A stretch of 64,000 nt of DNA from Bradyrhizobium sp. CB3481 (lineage in GTDB: Bacteria; Pseudomonadota; Alphaproteobacteria; Rhizobiales; Xanthobacteraceae): assembly GCF_029714305.1 (NCBI RefSeq), contig NZ_CP121647.1:6716501-6780500 (forward strand). The letters are read 5' to 3'. Positions 44,127-54,007 of the stretch are shown here, one piece after another (position 1 is the stretch's first letter; each line of letters starts with the position of its first letter). A program made the position numbers and the translations under genes. The notes below the pieces were generated by a model. That model did not search any database and was not told the origin of the DNA. It saw only the letters and a program-made list of their open reading frames with translations.

Positions 44127-44619
44127 GATCCGTCTCTCCATGGTCACCTTGTCAATGCCGGACGCACCGCACGGGTTCCAGTTTTCGGAGCGTCACAGCT
44201 TCCGTTCGCGAATCACCATCAGCACATGCACTGATTGGACACGCGAGCGACTTCCCAATGCAATGCAATAGTCGTGCAAACTGGCTCTTCCTCGTAGTGA
44301 TACGGTGCCATTCCAATCTGGTTGTAGCCGTGCTGCAACATTTTCACCGGTTTAGTACTGAGCAAGATGTAAGGGATTTTTTAAGGATTCCGAGTGGCGG
44401 CTCCGTTCGATTCTGCGGCGGTTTGGCCAGCTGACGCCGCAATTCCGCATTCTGGACGGCCCAAACGTGGGAGAATGTGGCTTTTGTCACGTTCGGCGGG
44501 CGTGCCAGGCGCAGAACGGGCCAATATTAACAGCCATTCATTTCATGGGCCGGGCGTTGAACGCACCCCGTGCCACCTGCAACTAAAGTTACATGCCGCG
44601 CGTTTAATCCGAGTCTGCC
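44127..44619. other. Intergenic region between prkA and the broken-leader gene
   Basis: These 493 bases are less GC-rich than the genes around them and hold no credible reading frame. The left end should carry the prkA promoter. A weak EcfG-like site is listed at 44154-44179. Otherwise I see only short features, such as CAATGCAATGCAAT near 44258-44271. Confidence 0.5.
44154..44179 (-). promoter_or_regulatory. Weak EcfG-like promoter before prkA
   Basis: On the minus strand GGAAC (44179-44175) is followed after 17 bases by CATT (44157-44154), one mismatch from CGTT at a conserved position. It lies about 30 bases before the prkA start, a suitable place. Because a conserved base is missing I rate it as only possible. 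Confidence 0.25.
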
Positions 44620-44638
44620 ATGAAATTCACCTAGATCG

Positions 44639-45217
44639 TTGCTGCCATTGCGCCTGTCCTCCGGGGCCGGCGTCTGTCCCGCCCAGGAAAGCGTCGACAA
44701 GGCGAAGGCAGCGGCCTTCGATGGTCGAATGTTCGGCGGCCCGCTCAGCCAAAAGACCTATGCCTGCTTCGTGCGTCGTTATGACGCCAGCCATCTGGCG
44801 CAGCATCCGAAGCAGAAAGTCAGCGCGATGAAGCTGCTGGTAACGGCCGAAGAGGCGTCCGAAGACAAGACCATCAACTACTCCTTCCGCCTCGGATTCA
44901 AATATCGGCATCGCGCGGGCAAGTTCGATTCCAGCGGCTTCTGCAGTCACACGGTCGCCGAGAACAACGGCGGTGAAATCAGGCTCGGCTGCGGCGTCGA
45001 TTGCGAAGGCGGCGGCATCGAAGTGGCGATGAAGGACGACAGATCCGCGCTGATCCGTCTGGAGCGCATCAGGATCTGGGAGGCCGACGACGACGCCAGC
45101 AATGACCTGGTGGGCGGTGCTGACGACAAGATTTTTCGCGTCGATCGCGCCGATCTGCACGAATGCTCCGAATTGGTGACTGATCGCAAGGAGCTTGCAG
45201 CGCTGAGGCGCAAGTGA
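44639..45217 (+). CDS. Unknown cysteine-containing protein with a broken export leader
   Basis: The intact frame (192 codons from a TTG) begins LPLRLSSGAGVCPAQESVDKAK and has five cysteines in its body, including GFCSH, LGCGVDCEGG and LHECSEL. I do not recognise the family. An ATG at 44620 in another frame starts MKFT, hits TAG at 44632-44634, then reads IVAAIAP. If the TAG were a sense codon and one C were absent from the GCGCCTG stretch near 44650, the two pieces would join into a normal signal peptide MKFT-x-IVAAIALSSGAGVCPAQ. So the leader carries two lesions in about 20 bases, while the body is open. It may be a young pseudogene or use an internal start such as the ATG at MFGGPLS. Confidence 0.5.
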   Translation: MLPLRLSSGAGVCPAQESVDKAKAAAFDGRMFGGPLSQKTYACFVRRYDASHLAQHPKQKVSAMKLLVTAEEASEDKTINYSFRLGFKYRHRAGKFDSSGFCSHTVAENNGGEIRLGCGVDCEGGGIEVAMKDDRSALIRLERIRIWEADDDASNDLVGGADDKIFRVDRADLHECSELVTDRKELAALRRK

Positions 45218-45244
45218 GCCATTCTACATGAGTTGGCAAGCCAC

Positions 45245-45275
45245 CTACTTAGGTTTGTGACCCACACTACTTAGG
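45245..45275 (+). promoter_or_regulatory. Direct repeats before the DsrE-family gene
   Basis: CTACTTAGG occurs at 45245-45253 and 45267-45275, 22 bases apart, which is about two helical turns. Both copies are preceded by CCAC or CACA. The second ends 13 bases before the ATG at 45289. The pattern suits a regulator binding twice on one face of the DNA. Confidence 0.45.
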
Positions 45276-45288
45276 CTGAAAGGACGCC

Positions 45289-45738
45289 ATGCATCGCCGA
45301 AACATCCTGTGGGTCGCGCTTTCCGCCTTTGGCGCAGCCCTTGCCACCTCTCGCGCCGGCGCAGCCAGCGAAGCGGCGCCGGCCGCAAAACTGAAAGTGG
45401 TCTATCACCTCAGCGATCTCGACAAGGTGAATTTCGTCATCGGCAACATCCAGAACCATCTCGACGGCGTCGGCGGCTCTGAGCACGTCACGATCGCACT
45501 GGTGGTGCACGGTCAGGCGCTGCGGGCATTTCATTCGGCTTCCGCCAGCCCTGACCTTTCAAAGCGTGTCGGCCAGTTCTCCAAGGCGGGCCTCGAACTC
45601 GCCGCCTGCGGCAACACCATGAAGTCACAGAATGTCGCGCTGAAGGATCTGCTGCCGGGGTTCGTTGCCGCCGAGCGCGGCGGCGTGGTGCGGATCGCCG
45701 AACTCCAGTCGCAGGGCTATCTTTATCTAAGGCCGTGA
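45289..45738 (+). CDS. Exported DsrE/DsrF-like family protein
   Basis: A 149-residue protein with a signal peptide (MHRRNILWVALSAFGAALATSRAGA). The mature part has the DsrE/F fold: KVVYHLSDLDKVNFVIGNIQNHLDG, VTIALVVHGQALRAFH and a single Cys in LAACGNTMKSQNVALKDLLPG. Cytoplasmic DsrE proteins carry sulphur; exported versions like this have no known role. A 9-base direct repeat lies just upstream. Confidence 0.8.
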   Translation: MHRRNILWVALSAFGAALATSRAGAASEAAPAAKLKVVYHLSDLDKVNFVIGNIQNHLDGVGGSEHVTIALVVHGQALRAFHSASASPDLSKRVGQFSKAGLELAACGNTMKSQNVALKDLLPGFVAAERGGVVRIAELQSQGYLYLRP

Positions 45739-45776
45739 AGCGCTGAAGGTTGACGCGAACTGGTCGTGCCGAGCGC

Positions 45777-46040
45777 TCATTTGAGCGATGTGGTCGCCGC
45801 ACTTTCGCCCGCCCCATCGGGCTGAATGCTTCTGGTGTTCGGAGCCGTCCGTGACGGCGACCGCGCGCCGGCTCCCACGCCGACATGCGGATTGTGCGTC
45901 CCCGCAACCGCCCGCGGAATGTTTTGCGTATGACCTCTCAGCTGAATGCCGACGCCGGCCGCCTCCGCCGTGGCCAAGCCGATCGCCATCAAACCGCACG
46001 CGATCACGAGGCAGACCGGGGGCTGAAAATGACGACTCAT
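45777..46040 (-). CDS. Small secreted protein of unknown function
   Basis: An 87-residue protein. MSRHFQPPVCLVIACGLMAI plus GLATAEAAG forms a good signal peptide with cleavage after AEA. The mature part is short, glycine- and serine-rich (GVGAGARSPSRTAPNTRS) and without cysteines. GAAGGAG lies six bases before the ATG at 46040, which decides the start and supports translation. No homology recognised; moderately confident that it is real. Confidence 0.5.
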   Translation of the reverse strand: MSRHFQPPVCLVIACGLMAIGLATAEAAGVGIQLRGHTQNIPRAVAGTHNPHVGVGAGARSPSRTAPNTRSIQPDGAGESAATTSLK

Positions 46041-46290
46041 GACGCACTCCTTCACGACTTCGTGCTTGTGCCGTTGGTATCGCCGTCGCGCAGGCCGGTT
46101 CGACAGATCCCGTAATCTAGAGGCCGCCGAGACTGGCGATTTTGGGGGATCGAACCGGCGCCAATAGCGTTATCGTTCCGCACCGCCCCATTCCGCCCGG
46201 CAGCTTGCCTAACCAAATATTGACTTTCCGGCCCTGCCCCCGAAAGCTGCCGGAGACCCAAAAATCGACCGCGCAAACAGAACAGGCATC

Positions 46291-49137
46291 ATGAATCCCG
46301 TCAAAGCACTCGAAAACCATGGTCAGGCCGTCTGGCTGGACTTCCTCGCCCGCGGCTTCGTCGCCAAGGGCGACCTCAAGGCGCTGATCGATACCGACGG
46401 CGTCAAGGGCGTCACGTCGAATCCCTCGATTTTCGAAAAGGCGATCGGCAGTTCGGACGAGTATGACGGAGCGATCCGCCACACCCTGCAAGGCGGCGAC
46501 CGTCCGGTGGCCGACCTGTTCGAGGCGCTTGCGGTCAAGGACATTCAGAGTGCCGCGGACGTGCTGCGCCCAGTCTACGACAGCCTGGACGGCAGCGACG
46601 GTTTTGTCAGCCTAGAGGTCTCGCCCTATCTGGCGATGGACACCAAGGGGACGATCGCCGAAGCCGAGCGGCTCTGGAAGGATGTCAGCCGGCAGAACCT
46701 GATGGTGAAGGTGCCGGCGACGCCCGAGGGCCTGCCCGCGATCGAACATCTGATCGGCGAAGGCATCAGCATCAACATCACGCTGCTGTTCTCGCAAGGA
46801 GTCTATCGCGAGGTCGCGGAGGCCTATATCGCCGGGCTTGAAAAATACGTTGCCGATGGCGGCGATCCCGCGCCGGTTGCGAGCGTTGCCTCCTTCTTCG
46901 TGAGCCGCATCGATACCGCCGTCGACAAGCAGCTCGACGACAAGATCGCCAAAGCGAACGACCCGAGCGAGAAGGAGCGGCTGAGCGCGCTGAAGGGCAA
47001 GGTCGCGATCGCCAACGCCAAGCTCGCCTATCAGGACTACAAGCGCCTGTTCGCTGGCCCCCGCTGGGACAAGCTCGCCGCCAAGGGCGCCAAGCCGCAG
47101 CGGCTGCTCTGGGCATCCACCGGCACCAAGAACAAGGACTACAGCGACGTGCTGTATGTCGAGGAGTTGATCGGCCCCAACACCGTCAACACCATGCCGC
47201 CGGCAACGCTGGATGCCTTCCGAGACCATGGCAAGCTGCGCGACAGTCTCGAGGAAAACATCGACGACGCCAGGCGCGTGCTGGAAGAGCTCGAAAAATC
47301 CGGCATCTCGCTCGATGCCATCACCGACGAACTGGTCAAGGACGGTGTCAAGCTGTTCGCCGACGCTGCAGATAAGCTCTATGGCGCGGTGGCACAAAAG
47401 CGCGCGGCCTCGCTCGGCGGCGGCATCGACCGGCAGCAGCTCGCGCTCGGTGACGGCATCAAGAAGGCAATCGAGAAGAACTCTGAGGACTGGCGCGCGG
47501 CGGCCAAGGTCCGCCGTCTCTGGCAGAAGGACAAATCGGTCTGGACCAATGACGATGAGAACAAATGGCTGGGATGGCTGAACAGCCCCGCCGCAGCCAA
47601 TGTTGCCGACTACGAGGATTTTGCCCGGCGTGTGAAGGGGCAGAATTTCAGCGACGCGGTCGTGCTCGGCATGGGCGGATCGAGCCTCGGTCCCGAAGTG
47701 CTGGCGGAAACTTTCCCGAAGAAGTCGGGCTTTCCAAAACTGCATGTGCTCGATTCAACCGATCCGGCGCAGGTGCGCGAGATGGAGGACACGGTCGATC
47801 TCACCCGCACGCTCTTCATCGTCTCCAGCAAATCCGGCGGCACCACCGAGCCGAACGTGATGAAGGATTACTTCTTCGATCGCGTGGCCAAGAGGGTCGG
47901 CAAGGACAAAGCCGGCCATCGCTTCATCGCGGTGACCGATCCTGGCTCGTCGCTGGAGAAGACGGCGATCAAACAGGGCTTTGCCCGCATCTTCCACGGC
48001 GATCCCACGATCGGCGGCCGCTACTCCGTGCTGTCGCCGTTTGGCCTGGTGCCGGCGGCTGCCGCCGGCATCGATGTTGGTGGCCTGATCGCCCATACGC
48101 TGGCGATGGTGCGCTCCTGCGGCGCCGACGTGCCACCGCACGAAAATCCGGGCGTGCAGCTCGGGCTCGCGATGGGCCTTGCCGGCCTCGAAGGCCGCGA
48201 CAAGGTGACGATCACCTCATCCGAAAAGGTCGCCGATTTCGGCGCCTGGGCCGAACAACTGATCGCCGAATCCACTGGCAAAGACGGCAAGGGCCTCATC
48301 CCGATCGACGGCGAGACGCTGGGGGCTCCCTCGCTCTATGGCGATGATCGCTTCTTCATCGATATCCGCACCGAAGGCGAAGACGACGCCTCGCATGACG
48401 ACAGGCTGAAGGCGTTGGAAGCCGCCGGGCATCCCGTGGTTCGCATCGTCATGAAATCGATCGACCATATCGGGCAGGAATTTTTCCGCTTCGAGATGGC
48501 GACCGCCGTCGCGGGCGCGATCCTCGGCATCAATCCATTCAACCAGCCTGACGTCGAGGCGGCCAAGATTAAGACCCGCGAACTGACCGGCGCGTTCGAG
48601 AAGACCGGCTCGCTCCCTGAGGAGACGCCGGTCGTCTCGACCGACGAGGCCGATCTCTATACCGACGAGCACAACGCGGCCGAATTGCGCGAGGCCGGCG
48701 CCGACGGCACGCTCGGCTCCTGGATCAAAGCGCAGCTTTCGCGCTCGGGCAGTGGCGATTATATCGCTCTGCTCGCCTATATCGCGCGCAATCCAGGCAC
48801 CATCGGGTCGCTGCAGAAGATGCGGCTCGCGGTGCGCGACACGCATCACCTTGCGACCTGCGCCGAATTCGGGCCGCGCTTCCTGCACTCCACCGGACAA
48901 GCCTACAAGGGCGGGCCCGACAGTGGCGTGTTCCTGCAGATCACCGCAGACGACGCCGAGGATCTGCCGGTGCCGGGCCAGAAGGCGAGTTTCGGCATCA
49001 TCAAGGCCGCGCAAGCGCGCGGCGATTTCGACGTGCTCACCGAACGCGGGCGGCGCGCGCTGCGCATCCATCTCAAGGGCAGCCTTGGACCGGGACTTGC
49101 TGCGCTCGACGCCGCGATTTCGGAAGCGCTCAGTTAG
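46291..49137 (+). CDS. tal-pgi: Bifunctional transaldolase / glucose-6-phosphate isomerase
   Basis: A 948-residue fusion. Residues 1 to about 365 are a transaldolase with [14 protein letters not shown] and the Schiff-base lysine K140 in [15 protein letters not shown]. From about residue 380 a phosphoglucose isomerase follows, with [13 protein letters not shown] and [13 protein letters not shown] forming the sugar-phosphate site. The end ([15 protein letters not shown]) is a normal isomerase C-terminus. Both domains look complete. The fusion joins the non-oxidative pentose phosphate step to fructose-6-phosphate/glucose-6-phosphate interconversion, and it leads an operon with the oxidative branch genes. 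Confidence 0.95.
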   Translation: MNPVKALENHGQAVWLDFLARGFVAKGDLKALIDTDGVKGVTSNPSIFEKAIGSSDEYDGAIRHTLQGGDRPVADLFEALAVKDIQSAADVLRPVYDSLDGSDGFVSLEVSPYLAMDTKGTIAEAERLWKDVSRQNLMVKVPATPEGLPAIEHLIGEGISINITLLFSQGVYREVAEAYIAGLEKYVADGGDPAPVASVASFFVSRIDTAVDKQLDDKIAKANDPSEKERLSALKGKVAIANAKLAYQDYKRLFAGPRWDKLAAKGAKPQRLLWASTGTKNKDYSDVLYVEELIGPNTVNTMPPATLDAFRDHGKLRDSLEENIDDARRVLEELEKSGISLDAITDELVKDGVKLFADAADKLYGAVAQKRAASLGGGIDRQQLALGDGIKKAIEKNSEDWRAAAKVRRLWQKDKSVWTNDDENKWLGWLNSPAAANVADYEDFARRVKGQNFSDAVVLGMGGSSLGPEVLAETFPKKSGFPKLHVLDSTDPAQVREMEDTVDLTRTLFIVSSKSGGTTEPNVMKDYFFDRVAKRVGKDKAGHRFIAVTDPGSSLEKTAIKQGFARIFHGDPTIGGRYSVLSPFGLVPAAAAGIDVGGLIAHTLAMVRSCGADVPPHENPGVQLGLAMGLAGLEGRDKVTITSSEKVADFGAWAEQLIAESTGKDGKGLIPIDGETLGAPSLYGDDRFFIDIRTEGEDDASHDDRLKALEAAGHPVVRIVMKSIDHIGQEFFRFEMATAVAGAILGINPFNQPDVEAAKIKTRELTGAFEKTGSLPEETPVVSTDEADLYTDEHNAAELREAGADGTLGSWIKAQLSRSGSGDYIALLAYIARNPGTIGSLQKMRLAVRDTHHLATCAEFGPRFLHSTGQAYKGGPDSGVFLQITADDAEDLPVPGQKASFGIIKAAQARGDFDVLTERGRRALRIHLKGSLGPGLAALDAAISEALS

Positions 49138-49151
49138 GAAAGTTCAGGGAT

Positions 49152-50147
49152 ATGCAACTCGGCATGATCGGCCTCGGCCGGATGGGCGGCAACATCGTCC
49201 GCCGGCTGATGAAGAACGGCCACACCGCCGTGGTCTATGACAAGGACGCAAAAGCGGTGGCTGGCCTTGCCGGCGAAGGCGCAACCGGCGCCGGCTCGCT
49301 GGAAGATTTCGTCGCGAAACTCGAAAAGCCGCGCACGGCCTGGGTGATGCTGCCAGCAGGCAAGATCACTGAGGCGACGATCGACGCGCTGGCAAAACTG
49401 ATGGAGCCGGGCGACGTCATCATCGACGGCGGCAACACGTTCTGGCAGGACGACGTCCGCCGCGGCGCCGCGCTGAAGGCAAAGGGCCTGCATTATCTCG
49501 ATGTCGGCACCAGCGGCGGCGTCTGGGGCATCGAGCGCGGCTATTGCATGATGATCGGTGGCGACAAGGCGGTGGTGAACCGCCTCGATCCGATCTTCAA
49601 GACATTGGCTCCAGGCGCCGGCGACATCCCGCGCACGACCGGGCGCGAGGGTCGCGACCCCCGCGTCGAGCAAGGCTACATCCATGCCGGCCCATCCGGC
49701 GCCGGACATTTCGTCAAGATGATTCACAACGGCATCGAATACGGCCTGATGCAGGCCTATGCCGAAGGTTTTGACATCCTGAAGAACGCCAATATCGACG
49801 CGCTGCCGCCGGAACATCGCTTCGACTTCGATATCGCTGACATCGCCGAGGTGTGGCGGCGCGGCAGCGTGATCCCGTCATGGCTGCTCGACCTGACCTC
49901 CTCCGCGCTCGCGGAAAACCAGACGCTCGATAACTATTCGGGCTTTGTGGAAGATTCCGGCGAAGGCCGCTGGACCGTCAACGCCGCGATCGACGAGGCC
50001 GTGCCGGCGGAAGTGCTGACGGCGGCGCTCTACGCACGCTTCCGCTCGCGCAAGGATCACACCTTTGCGGAAAAGATCCTGTCCGCGATGCGGGCCGGCT
50101 TCGGCGGCCACAAGGAGCCTCCGACGAAACCAGACACGAAGGCCTGA
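49152..50147 (+). CDS. gnd: 6-phosphogluconate dehydrogenase, short NAD-type
   Basis: A 331-residue enzyme, shorter than the usual 470-residue form and typical of the YqeC/GndA-like type. The dinucleotide motif is [20 protein letters not shown]. After the second strand an acidic residue (D30 in VVYDKDAK) suggests NAD rather than NADP preference. [20 protein letters not shown] and [22 protein letters not shown] are the substrate-site blocks. It yields ribulose-5-phosphate and CO2. It lies 14 bases after the tal-pgi gene and 6 bases before zwf. Confidence 0.92.
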   Translation: MQLGMIGLGRMGGNIVRRLMKNGHTAVVYDKDAKAVAGLAGEGATGAGSLEDFVAKLEKPRTAWVMLPAGKITEATIDALAKLMEPGDVIIDGGNTFWQDDVRRGAALKAKGLHYLDVGTSGGVWGIERGYCMMIGGDKAVVNRLDPIFKTLAPGAGDIPRTTGREGRDPRVEQGYIHAGPSGAGHFVKMIHNGIEYGLMQAYAEGFDILKNANIDALPPEHRFDFDIADIAEVWRRGSVIPSWLLDLTSSALAENQTLDNYSGFVEDSGEGRWTVNAAIDEAVPAEVLTAALYARFRSRKDHTFAEKILSAMRAGFGGHKEPPTKPDTKA

Positions 50148-50153
50148 GCTACA

Positions 50154-51665
50154 ATGGCGGTCGGTCAAGCAATCCAGAAGAAGCCCGATCCCTGCTCCTT
50201 CGTCATTTTCGGCGTGACCGGTGACCTCGCGCACCGGCTGGTCGTCCCTGCCCTCTATAATCTGGCGGCCAGCGATCTGCTGCCGGACGCCTTCTGCCTG
50301 GTCGGCGTCGCCCGCAAGGGCATGACGACCGACAGGCTGCGCGACAGCCTGATGAAAGGGCTGCGCCAGTTCGCGACCCGGCCGGTCGATGACGCCATCG
50401 CAAAACGCCTGTTCGGCTGCCTCACCTGCATCGAGGCCGATCCGAAAGATCCCCCTTCCTTCGATGCGATGAGCAAACAGCTTGGCGGGCTGGAAGCCGC
50501 GCGAAACACCGGCGGCAACCGGTTGTTCTATCTGGCCACACCGCCCGTCGCGTTTCTACCGATCAGCCGCGAGCTCGGCCGCACCGGCATGCTGGCCGAG
50601 AACGGCGCGTGGCGTCGGCTGGTGGTGGAAAAGCCGTTCGGCACCGATCTCGCCTCGGCAAGGGCGCTCAACGCCGAGCTGCTCAAGCTCGTCGACGAGC
50701 ACGAGATCTACCGGATCGATCACTATCTCGGCAAAGAGACGGTGCAGAATATTTTGGTGCTGCGCTTCGCCAACGGCATGTTCGAGCCGATCTGGAACCG
50801 CAACCACATCGATCATGTCCAGATCACAGTCGATGAACAACTCGGCGTCGGCCATCGCGGCAGCTTCTACGACCAGACCGGCGCGCTGCGCGACATGGTG
50901 CCGAACCATTTGTTTCAACTGCTGTCGCTGGTCGCGATGGAGCCGCCGATCCGCTTCGATGCGCATTCGGTGCGTACGGAAAAGGCCGACGTGCTTGCGG
51001 CAATACAGATGCAGACCGAGGCTGACGCGCTGCGCAACTCGGTGCGCGGCCAGTACCTCGCGGGCCGGATCGGCGATAGCGACATCGTTGACTATCGCAA
51101 GATCGAGGACGTCGCGCCGACAAGCACGACCGAAACCTATGCGGCGCTGAAACTGGTGATCGACAATTGGCGCTGGGCCGGGGTTCCCTTCTACCTGCGC
51201 ACCGGCAAGGCACTCGGCGTCAAGCGCACCGAAGTGGCAATCAAGTTCAAGCAGGCACCGTTCGCGATGTTCAACTGCACGCCGGTGGAGCGGCTGGCCC
51301 AGAACTATCTCGTGATCGGCGTCGCGCCGAACGAGGGCATCGCCCTGCAGTTCAATACCAAGGTGCCGGGCCCCTCGATCCTGATCGACGGCGTCGAGAT
51401 GAAGTTTCGCTACAAGGACTACTTCAAGGCTGCGCCCTCCACCGGCTACGAGACGTTGATCTACGACTGCATGATCGGCGACAACATCCTGTTCCAGCGC
51501 GCAGACAGCGTGGAAGCCGGATGGAAAGCCGTGCAGCCGTTCATCGATGCCTGGAAAAAGGCCGGCGCCGATGGCCTGAAGACCTACAAGGCCGGCAGCG
51601 AAGGCCCCGAGGCGGCCAACGAGTTGCTGGCGCGCGACGGCCGAACCTGGCGAAAGTTCGAGTAG
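50154..51665 (+). CDS. zwf: Glucose-6-phosphate 1-dehydrogenase
   Basis: A 503-residue enzyme of normal length. FVIFGVTGDLAHRLVVPALYNL is the nucleotide-binding start, and EIYRIDHYLGKETVQNILVLRFANG contains the diagnostic substrate motif RIDHYLGKE. PFYLRTGKALGVKRTEVAIKFK follows. It oxidises glucose-6-phosphate to the lactone. The product is handled by the next gene, pgl, four bases downstream. Confidence 0.95.
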   Translation: MAVGQAIQKKPDPCSFVIFGVTGDLAHRLVVPALYNLAASDLLPDAFCLVGVARKGMTTDRLRDSLMKGLRQFATRPVDDAIAKRLFGCLTCIEADPKDPPSFDAMSKQLGGLEAARNTGGNRLFYLATPPVAFLPISRELGRTGMLAENGAWRRLVVEKPFGTDLASARALNAELLKLVDEHEIYRIDHYLGKETVQNILVLRFANGMFEPIWNRNHIDHVQITVDEQLGVGHRGSFYDQTGALRDMVPNHLFQLLSLVAMEPPIRFDAHSVRTEKADVLAAIQMQTEADALRNSVRGQYLAGRIGDSDIVDYRKIEDVAPTSTTETYAALKLVIDNWRWAGVPFYLRTGKALGVKRTEVAIKFKQAPFAMFNCTPVERLAQNYLVIGVAPNEGIALQFNTKVPGPSILIDGVEMKFRYKDYFKAAPSTGYETLIYDCMIGDNILFQRADSVEAGWKAVQPFIDAWKKAGADGLKTYKAGSEGPEAANELLARDGRTWRKFE

Positions 51666-51669
51666 CCCG

Positions 51670-52425
51670 ATGCCAGGTCGCGGCAACCGAGAACTGATTA
51701 CGGTCGCCGATCCAACGGCGCTGGCGGCAACGGCTGCCGAACACCTGCTGGCGAGAACGGCTGCCAATAGCGGCCGTATCGCGATCTGCCTGACCGGCGG
51801 CTCAAGCCCGAAGCGGCTCTATCACTTGCTGGCAACCGAACCCTATCGCAGCCGCATTCCGTGGCAGCGCGTGCACTGGTTCATCGGCGACGAGCGCTTC
51901 GTGCCGGCGGACGATCCGCTCAACAATATGGGGATGGCACGAGCGGCGTTCCTCGATCGATTCGCCCCGGCGTCGAATATCCATCCGATTCCGACCGCGA
52001 CCGCCGACCCCGCCGATCCCGACAGGAGCGCGGCGCTGTACGAACAGGAGCTCCGATCATTTTACGGGGCGAACACGCTCGATCCCGCAAAACCCCTGTT
52101 CGATCTCGTGCTGATGGGCGTCGGTCCCGACGGTCACACCGCCTCGCTGTTTCCCGATGGTCCCGCGCTCGATGAGCAAGCGCGCTGGGTCATCGGCGTG
52201 CCACGGGCGAATGTCGCCCCGTTCGTCCCACGCGTGACCCTCACGCTGCCGACGCTTGCCTGCTGCCGCCAAATGCTGTTTGAGGTTTCCGGACGGGACA
52301 AGCGGGCGATCTTGACGCGCCTGTTTGCAGGCGAGAACCTGCCCGCCAACCGCGCGCGATCCATCGGCGAGACCGTCTGGCTGGTGGACCGGGAAGCGCT
52401 TCCGGAGAATTTTGGTGGGCAGTAA
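51670..52425 (+). CDS. pgl: 6-phosphogluconolactonase
   Basis: A 251-residue lactonase. CLTGGSSPKRLYHLL, WFIGDERFVPADDPLNNMGMARAAFLD and VLMGVGPDGHTASLFPDGPAL are the family motifs, including the GPDGHTASLFP block. It hydrolyses 6-phosphogluconolactone. It lies four bases after zwf, and the gluconokinase start overlaps its stop by eleven bases. Confidence 0.94.
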   Translation: MPGRGNRELITVADPTALAATAAEHLLARTAANSGRIAICLTGGSSPKRLYHLLATEPYRSRIPWQRVHWFIGDERFVPADDPLNNMGMARAAFLDRFAPASNIHPIPTATADPADPDRSAALYEQELRSFYGANTLDPAKPLFDLVLMGVGPDGHTASLFPDGPALDEQARWVIGVPRANVAPFVPRVTLTLPTLACCRQMLFEVSGRDKRAILTRLFAGENLPANRARSIGETVWLVDREALPENFGGQ

Positions 52426-52936
52426 GTTTCCTTGTGCGCTGGTGGTGATGGGCGTTTCCGGCTCGGGCAAGAGCACCATCGCCGATCACCTCGCCCGGCG
52501 GCTCGGCTGGGCTTACGAGGACGCCGACCGGTTTCATCCGGCAAGCAACGTCGCCAAAATGAGCGCCGGCCATCCGCTGACCGATGAGGATCGCTGGCCG
52601 TGGCTGCAGGCGATCGCCGACGAGATCGACCGCCTTGCCGCATCCGGCGAGCGCGCCGTGATCGCCTGCTCGGCGCTCAAGCGCGCCTATCGCAACATTC
52701 TCGTGCATGGCCGCGACGATGTGAGGATCATCTTTCTCGACGGTGCCCAGGATCTGATCGCTGCCCGGCTGGCCGCCCGGAAGGGCCATTTCATGCCGCC
52801 GGGCCTGCTCGCGAGCCAGTTCGCGACGCTGGAACGGCCGGGCACGGATGAGCGGCCGATCATCGTATCGATCGACGCGCCAGTCGGGGCGATCGTCGAC
52901 GATATCGTCAATCAATTGAACCTGGTTCCTCAATGA
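52415..52936 (+). CDS. gntK: Gluconokinase
   Basis: A 173-residue P-loop kinase (GVSGSGKST) with the gluconokinase blocks YEDADRFHPASNVAKMSAGHPLTDEDRWPWL and CSALKRAYRNIL. It phosphorylates gluconate to 6-phosphogluconate. The chosen start is GTG at 52415, with GGAG seven bases upstream; the ATG of MGVSGSG at 52448 would remove the first strand. It feeds external gluconate, for instance from PQQ-type glucose oxidation, into the same branch as gnd. Confidence 0.9.
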   Translation: MGSKFPCALVVMGVSGSGKSTIADHLARRLGWAYEDADRFHPASNVAKMSAGHPLTDEDRWPWLQAIADEIDRLAASGERAVIACSALKRAYRNILVHGRDDVRIIFLDGAQDLIAARLAARKGHFMPPGLLASQFATLERPGTDERPIIVSIDAPVGAIVDDIVNQLNLVPQ

Positions 52937-53736
52937 CCCGTATCAAGCTTGTGGTTTCCGACGTCGACGGCACGCTGTTGACGCATGATAAAGTCCTAAC
53001 CGATGGGGCGAAGGCGGCCGTCGGCAGGCTGCATGCGGCCGGCATCGGCTTCACCCTCGTCTCCAGCCGGCCGACCATTGGCATGAGATTTCTGATCGAG
53101 CCGCTTTCGATCACGCTTCCCATCGGCGCCTTCAACGGCAGTTCGATCGTCGATGCTCACCTCAAGCCGATCGAACAGCATCTGATCGATCCTGCGGTGG
53201 CACAGCGCGGCCTCGACGTGCTCCATGCCTTCGGTGTCGACATCTGGCTGTTCACCAACGACCGCTGGTACACGCGCAATCCCGACGGCGAATACGTCCC
53301 GAACGAAAAGCGCGCCATCAAGGCCGATCCGACCATCGTCGATGATTTCGCCCCGTATCTCGCGGAGGCCTGCAAGATCGTCGGCGCCAGCCCGGATCCG
53401 GTGCTGCTGCAGCGGTGTGAGGCCGCAATGAAGGAGGCCGTCGGCACCGAGGCCACCGCTGTCCGCTCGCAGACTTACTACCTCGACGTTACGCCGCCGG
53501 GCCACGACAAAGGCACCTTCGTGGACGCGATGACCCGGCGACTTGGCATGTCGGCCGCAGAGGTCGCGACCATCGGCGACATGGAGAACGATCTGCCGAT
53601 GTTCGCCCGCAGCAGCGTTTCGTTCGCCATGGGCAACGCGGCTGATGACATCAAGCAGCGCGCAACGCATGTGACCGAAAGCAACGAGCGCGACGGCTTT
53701 GCGCGTGCGGTCGAGACGATGCTGCAGCTTGGATAG
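52933..53736 (+). CDS. Cof-type HAD-IIB phosphatase
   Basis: A 267-residue HAD hydrolase. The nucleophile motif is DVDGTLLTHDK at the N-terminus, SSRPTIGMRF gives motif II, and IGDMENDLPMFARSSVSFAMGNAADDIKQRA gives motifs III and IV. Cap type IIB is indicated by length. Sugar phosphates are typical substrates. It overlaps gntK by ATGA, so it ends the sugar-phosphate operon, perhaps removing dead-end phosphosugars; that is inference. Confidence 0.88.
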   Translation: MTRIKLVVSDVDGTLLTHDKVLTDGAKAAVGRLHAAGIGFTLVSSRPTIGMRFLIEPLSITLPIGAFNGSSIVDAHLKPIEQHLIDPAVAQRGLDVLHAFGVDIWLFTNDRWYTRNPDGEYVPNEKRAIKADPTIVDDFAPYLAEACKIVGASPDPVLLQRCEAAMKEAVGTEATAVRSQTYYLDVTPPGHDKGTFVDAMTRRLGMSAAEVATIGDMENDLPMFARSSVSFAMGNAADDIKQRATHVTESNERDGFARAVETMLQLG

Positions 53737-54007
53737 GCCCGACCGGATATCAAGCCAGCGTGAAGGAGAAATCGAGAAATTCTCAAAGTCTTCGGGTGGC
53801 GAATCCGCTTCTGTCGGCCTGCGCGAGCCGATGCTCGATCGCCGTTTCCTCCCATGAAGGCAGGCTCACCCCAGCCCGGGCCCGCCGCGGCGAAGAAGGG
53901 CGCCAGCTCGCGCGACTGGCGCTCCCGCATACACGACTGTCATCCCCCGCGGGTGACGACGAGCAAATATGGGGCGTTCTCTTGGAAAGACCGAGAGAGT
54001 GTGTGTC

